64,000 bases of DNA from Abditibacterium sp. Lineage in GTDB: Bacteria > Armatimonadota > Abditibacteriia > Abditibacteriales > Abditibacteriaceae. The stretch covers positions 229,260 through 293,259 of the forward strand of contig JAUJNG010000003.1 of NCBI GenBank assembly GCA_030448265.1, in the 5' to 3' direction. This document shows, piece after piece, positions 61,966 through 64,000 of this stretch (positions within the stretch are counted from its first letter, which is position 1; every line of letters begins with the position of its first letter). The notes under the pieces are model-generated. The model did not search any database, was not told the origin of the DNA, and saw nothing but the letters and a program-made list of their open reading frames with translations. A program made the translations under genes and the position numbers.

Positions 61966-62706
61966 TCAAGGAGCCGTCGCAAAAGTGATGACCGAGGCCG
62001 ATGGCGGCGTCAATCTGCCGTAAATCGGCTTGGTTTTCGGTAACCACTTGACGTGGCCGTCGGCGAAGGCGAAGTTGAGTCCGCTCAGATGCCTGCCCCC
62101 AAAAGGCGCCACCGGAGTGCCCGCCGGAGGCTGCGGATCGGCGCCCGAAGTGGTATTGCTGGAGCCACCACTGCCGCAGCCGGTCAGCAAGATGATATTC
62201 GAGGGAAACGTGAGTTGCGCTTCCAGACGTGGCACTAACGGCGAACCAGGGTCTTCGCTGGCGTTGCCTGCGGTGCCGCCAATCACCTTGTTGTAGAAGT
62301 AGTCCGTGTATCCGGCATCGGGGGCGGAAACTTGGATGGGGCCGACGCTCGTATCCTGTGGCGCCGCTTCGCTGGGGCACTGGAAAATTTGCGTGTTTTT
62401 GAGGTAAGGCCCGATCAGTTCCGCCCATCCCAGGGCGGGGGGCGAGTTAAAAGCGTAAAGCGGCGGTGTCGTTTCCTGGCCCTGAACGATGAGTGGAAAT
62501 CTTTCATCGAAATCCTGAAGATACTGCTTGATGCCAAGAGCGACTTGTTTTAAATGGCTCTGACACGAGGAGCGGCGCGCATTGGCGCGCGCGCGGCCAA
62601 AAGCCGGAAACAGCATCGCCGCGAGCAGGCCGATGACGGCAATAACAACCAAAACTTCGATGAGAGTGAAGCCGGATGGTGTGGCCTTCTCTGTTCTACG
62701 CAGCAA
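61966..62706 (-). CDS. Type IV pilin-like (DUF1559-type) pseudopilin
   Basis: A 246-residue protein with a prepilin leader and methylation site ([29 protein letters not shown], cleavage before Phe) and a globular part ending in the H-x-DG motif region [14 protein letters not shown]. Such DUF1559/SBP-like pilins are numerous in Planctomycetes and Armatimonadota and are thought to form surface filaments or secretion pseudopili. The Gly/Ser/Pro-rich middle ([19 protein letters not shown]) is disordered. Processing would need a PilD-like peptidase, not in the window. Confidence 0.88.
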   Translation of the reverse strand: MLRRTEKATPSGFTLIEVLVVIAVIGLLAAMLFPAFGRARANARRSSCQSHLKQVALGIKQYLQDFDERFPLIVQGQETTPPLYAFNSPPALGWAELIGPYLKNTQIFQCPSEAAPQDTSVGPIQVSAPDAGYTDYFYNKVIGGTAGNASEDPGSPLVPRLEAQLTFPSNIILLTGCGSGGSSNTTSGADPQPPAGTPVAPFGGRHLSGLNFAFADGHVKWLPKTKPIYGRLTPPSASVITFATAP

Positions 62707-62757
62707 TAGATCGCCTCTTCTGGTTTTACCACTTATTGTAAGGCAGTTCGCCCTGCT

Positions 62758-63741
62758 TCACTCAGGTGCCTGAAGCGGCAAAACCCCGCCGGTTCGGGTG
62801 GGCGAAACGCGCGGGCCGTTGGGCGTCCATTCAATCGGGTCGATGCAGAGTTGGCGCTGCGAGCCTTCCGCGTTCCAGGCGTGATAAACGCAGATGTGGG
62901 TTTGGCCGTCCGGCCCCAACACCACGCTGTTGTGGCCTGGGCCGATCACTTCGGCATTGCCGCGCAAAACACTGGCGCCTTCGGTGGGAACAGTCCAGGG
63001 GCCAAGAGGATGGGGGGCGACGGCGCAGCCCACGCCATAAGTTTGGTTTCGCCAGTTGCCCGCCGCGAAAAAACACCAGTATTTTCCCTCGCGAAACACG
63101 ACGTGAGCGCCCTCGATGGTGTGCCAGGTTTCCCACAGCTTCCCGTAAAGCGTGCGATTGCGCTCGTAGACCTGCCAGTCGGAACTCGCCAGGACAACGG
63201 GAACCGGCGGCGCGAGAATGGTTTTCATGTCGTCGGCGAGCGGCGAAACGGCGGTGCCAGTGCCCACGAAGTTTTCCAGATAATCCTTGGCGAGATACAA
63301 ATACCATTTTCCGCTTTGCGGGTCGCAAAACGGGCTGGGGTCGATGGTGAAACCTTCATCGGGGAACAGCAAAAGGCCGCAGTCCTGAAACGGGCCTTCG
63401 GGCGCATCGGCCACCGCGACGCGCAGACGCTGAGTGGAATCGTCGCCTGCCGTGTCGTCGTTTGCCGAGTAATACATCCAGAATTTGCCGCCCGAAAGGG
63501 CGACTTCGGGCGCCCAGTGCGCCGCGTGTTCGAGGCCCTGCGCCGGTTCGAGCGCGCCGCCCAGAAAGTCCCAGTCCACCAGGTTGGCGGAGCGAAGCAG
63601 CACAAAATGGCGCCCGCCCAGGTCGTGCGCCCCGCTGTTTGATGCGGTGGCGTAGCAATAGTAAAAATCGCCCGCGCGCAGCACGAAGGGATCGGCGCAA
63701 TAGCCATCCCAGACCGGATTTCGATAGCTCAAAAAGTCCAT
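62758..63741 (-). CDS. Glycoside hydrolase family 43 protein
   Basis: A 327-residue five-bladed propeller glycosidase. The three GH43 acids are all in place: Asp in GYCADPFVLR (near residue 14), Asp in FTIDPSPFCD and Glu in HTIEGAHVVF. No signal peptide is seen, so it may act on imported oligosaccharides such as arabinan or xylan pieces. The start ATG at 63741 precedes the first blade (MDFLSYRNPVWDG); a longer open frame beyond it lies in the low-quality end sequence. Confidence 0.88.
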   Translation of the reverse strand: MDFLSYRNPVWDGYCADPFVLRAGDFYYCYATASNSGAHDLGGRHFVLLRSANLVDWDFLGGALEPAQGLEHAAHWAPEVALSGGKFWMYYSANDDTAGDDSTQRLRVAVADAPEGPFQDCGLLLFPDEGFTIDPSPFCDPQSGKWYLYLAKDYLENFVGTGTAVSPLADDMKTILAPPVPVVLASSDWQVYERNRTLYGKLWETWHTIEGAHVVFREGKYWCFFAAGNWRNQTYGVGCAVAPHPLGPWTVPTEGASVLRGNAEVIGPGHNSVVLGPDGQTHICVYHAWNAEGSQRQLCIDPIEWTPNGPRVSPTRTGGVLPLQAPE

Positions 63742-64000
63742 AGCAGTGCCAGTTTCGTCGATTTTGGGTCTAAGAATCTGTGCTCGAAAGGTGTCATTCG
63801 CTTCCAAATCGCGTGGTGCGCCGGTTTGGTAGTGCCGGTTTGTAGTAGCGGGGGGGGGGGGGGGGGTGCGGGGGCCCCCCCCCCCCCCACCACCAACCCG
63901 CCCCCCCCACACACACCACACGAGCGAAGTCACCAACAACACCGAGTGTCGGGGAGAGGCTGCGTGAGTGGGAGCGTGAGTAGACTGACCCCGGGAGGGG
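63742..64000. other. Upstream end of the GH43 gene and low-quality contig end
   Basis: No gene. From about 63849 the sequence is almost only runs of G and C (an 18-base G run, then a C run near 63877) followed by CACACACC, which looks like sequencing or assembly noise at a contig terminus. Confidence 0.6.

Noticed and set aside
63742..63942. 67-residue N-terminal extension of the GH43 enzyme
   Set aside because: It is translated from runs of G and C at a poor-quality contig end.

Overview
The window reads as a stretch of chromosome from a high-GC, diderm (LPS-bearing) bacterium. Evidence for an outer membrane is lpxD beside an OmpH/Skp-type chaperone, plus several lipoproteins. A DUF1559-type pseudopilin, a copper-amine-oxidase-N-domain protein, a DUF4394 lipoprotein and a class II (B12-dependent) ribonucleotide reductase fit the Armatimonadota/Abditibacteriota neighbourhood, but that placement is inference. 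No rRNA, tRNA or CRISPR array was seen. The last ~160 bases contain long G and C runs and look like a poor-quality contig end.

Layout. 0-2 kb: repeats, an IS982-like element and an Ala-rich repeat protein. 2-4 kb: purF. 4-8.6 kb: a lower-GC four-gene block in which two NlpC/P60-like proteins sharing a nearly identical Ig-like segment alternate with two membrane-anchored propeller proteins. 9-20 kb: envelope genes (wecB, an AI-2E-family permease, uppP, TPR protein, redoxin, BatA-like VWA protein, CpsB-like phosphatase, DUF4394 lipoprotein). 20-25 kb: transglutaminase-like gene, gltX and a CuAO_N protein, all frameshifted. 25-33 kb: Gfo/Idh/MocA-like protein, DedA, short UvrC-like GIY-YIG protein, MFS transporter, MoeB-rhodanese. 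33-36.7 kb: OmpH/Skp, lipoprotein, lpxD. 36.8-44.2 kb: aldo/keto reductase, Uma2, alpha/beta hydrolase, nadB, mazEF, DinB, isochorismatase and small membrane proteins. 44.2-48.8 kb: nrdJ with a 430-residue intein in its active site and an upstream NrdR-box pair. 48.8-50.2 kb: an AT-rich cassette of two 51-residue Pro-rich paralogues and a membrane protein. 50.3-53.7 kb: a REP-associated tyrosine transposase with its likely REP palindromes, a second aldo/keto reductase and an alcohol dehydrogenase. 53.7-63.7 kb: SGNH hydrolase, pyrE, ruvC, HtrA, two redoxins, a BCCP-like protein lacking the biotinyl lysine, lipoprotein, accC, nusB, pseudopilin and a GH43 glycosidase.

Three traits run through the window. 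First, intergenic gaps are packed with long inverted repeats of more than a dozen unrelated families; several families recur, and some supply start or stop codons of genes. Second, several genes (gltX, wecB, CpsB-like, isochorismatase, VWA, pyrE, accB-like) have a -10-like hexamer 6-9 nt before the start codon and no Shine-Dalgarno, which suggests leaderless transcripts; others have clear Shine-Dalgarno sequences. Third, single-base frameshifts in purF and gltX, which should be essential, suggest residual sequencing indels, so the frameshifted genes here should not be read as true pseudogenes without checking.
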